The position numbers and the translations under genes were made by a program. This document shows positions 63,539-64,000 of a stretch of DNA of 64,000 nt, piece by piece. This stretch comes from Caproicibacterium sp. BJN0003 (GTDB lineage: Bacteria; Bacillota; Clostridia; Oscillospirales; Acutalibacteraceae), in the NCBI RefSeq assembly GCF_026314295.1, contig NZ_CP111108.1, positions 1 to 64,000 of the forward strand. Reading direction: 5' to 3'. The notes beneath the pieces are model-generated. The model saw only the letters and a list, made by a program, of their open reading frames with translations, was not told the DNA's origin and ran no database searches. Numbering within the stretch: position 1 is the first letter of the stretch; every line of letters begins with the position of its first letter.

Positions 63539-63802
63539 TCAAGCATTTACAGCATTCAGCTTGCGATTCAAGCTGGACTTTTTGCGGGCAGCGGTATTCT
63601 TTTTCAAAATGCCCTTTGCAGCTGCTTGGTCGATAGCTTTTACGGCGACACGCACGGCCTCGGCACGATCTTCTGCTTTGGCGTCAACGGCGGCATTTGC
63701 TTTCTTTATATCGGTCTTAAGTTCAGAATTAATCGACTTGTTGATCATCGTTTTTGTAGCGATAACCTTTACGCGCTTCTTCGCGGATTTAATGTTCGGC
63801 AT
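63539..63802 (-). CDS. rpsT: 30S ribosomal protein S20
   Basis: An 87-residue S20 starting MPNIKSAKKRVKVIATKTM and ending with a basic helix NTAARKKSSLNRKLNA. AAAGGAGGTG precedes ATG 63802; the upstream frame extension is not part of the protein. It diverges from gpr, an arrangement common in Firmicutes. Confidence 0.97.
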   Translation of the reverse strand: MPNIKSAKKRVKVIATKTMINKSINSELKTDIKKANAAVDAKAEDRAEAVRVAVKAIDQAAAKGILKKNTAARKKSSLNRKLNAVNA

Positions 63803-63957
63803 AGTTGCACCTCCTTTTACGGTCGTCACATATTATTAATGATAGCATTGTGACCATGAAAAAGCAAGCAAATTTCTCGAAAAACATTGGTTTTTGAAAA
63901 AATAATCTACAAAAATCCGCACAGACTATAAAAAACAAAGACAGGAGGAAGATTTTA

Positions 63958-64000
63958 ATGGCATATCGAACAGATCTTGCAATGGAACGCAACGGAAAAA
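63958..64000 (+). CDS. gpr: Germination protease GPR, N-terminal fragment cut by window end
   Basis: GPR degrades small acid-soluble spore proteins during germination. Only the start is present: MAYRTDLAMERNGK, matching the GPR propeptide pattern RTDLALE. CAGGAGGA precedes the ATG. Divergence from rpsT supports the call. Confidence 0.82.
   Translation, partial: MAYRTDLAMERNGK

Overview
The window opens exactly on the dnaA reading frame, so it looks like position 1 of a rotated bacterial chromosome. The organism is a low-GC, spore-forming Firmicute of class Clostridia. The evidence is the order dnaA-oriC-dnaN-yaaA-recF-remB-gyrB-gyrA, the sporulation genes spoVT, spoVAE and gpr, many TTG/GTG starts behind strong AGGAGG sites, and TTGACA/TATAAT promoters. 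An Oscillospirales/Ruminococcaceae-type member is my best guess, and it is an inference. No rRNA operon, CRISPR array, prophage or intact insertion sequence is visible. There is one tRNA, Arg-CCU.

Layout. 1-11.6 kb: replication initiation, sliding clamp, recF and both gyrase subunits. Two small zinc-ribbon membrane proteins and three small proteins of probable YcxB type lie around gyrB and gyrA. 11.6-18.4 kb: housekeeping and hypothetical genes (lipoprotein, Nudix hydrolase, GNAT, SGNH-like protein with a probable nonsense codon, GluQ-RS, CorA, SDR, CarD). 18.5-29.4 kb, minus strand: a catabolic island for unsaturated or keto-deoxy uronates. It has a TRAP importer (dctPQM), two uncommitted dehydrogenases, KduD, a VOC protein, KduI, KdgK and KdgA. 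A LacI-type and a FadR/GntR-type regulator sit upstream, and palindromes suited to each lie between the LacI gene and dctP. The pathway would run from 5-keto-4-deoxyuronate through KDG and KDPG to pyruvate plus glyceraldehyde 3-phosphate. 29.4-33 kb: an unknown gene, a small membrane protein, tRNA-Arg and a receiver-GGDEF-EAL protein. 33.2-36.5 kb: a feoA-feoA-feoB-Cys-rich ferrous iron uptake locus with three copies of one palindromic operator. 36.8-37.9 kb: rplM-rpsI with a structured leader. 38-40 kb: an AT-rich region with a possible 58-residue gene, then a G5/3D-domain cell-wall protein.

40-54 kb: rpe, a lipoprotein, spoVT, then the classic rimP-nusA-ylxR-ylxQ-infB-rbfA-nrnA-truB-ribF, rpsO and pnp series for translation and RNA metabolism. 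Many of its genes overlap by 4-20 bases. 54-64 kb: proBA, a three-gene minus-strand cluster of low-complexity small proteins, a phosphoesterase, phosphoglucomutase, an unassigned structured RNA under a perfect consensus promoter, orphan spoVAE, a cell-surface sugar transferase with an LCP ligase, a 50-residue membrane peptide, rpsT, and the start of gpr cut by the window edge.

The points most worth a second look are the structured RNA before spoVAE, the triple operator of the feo locus, the paired operators of the uronate island, the in-frame stop in the SGNH-like gene, and the possible small gene in the 37.9-38.8 kb gap. Family calls come from motifs read by eye; no database search was possible.
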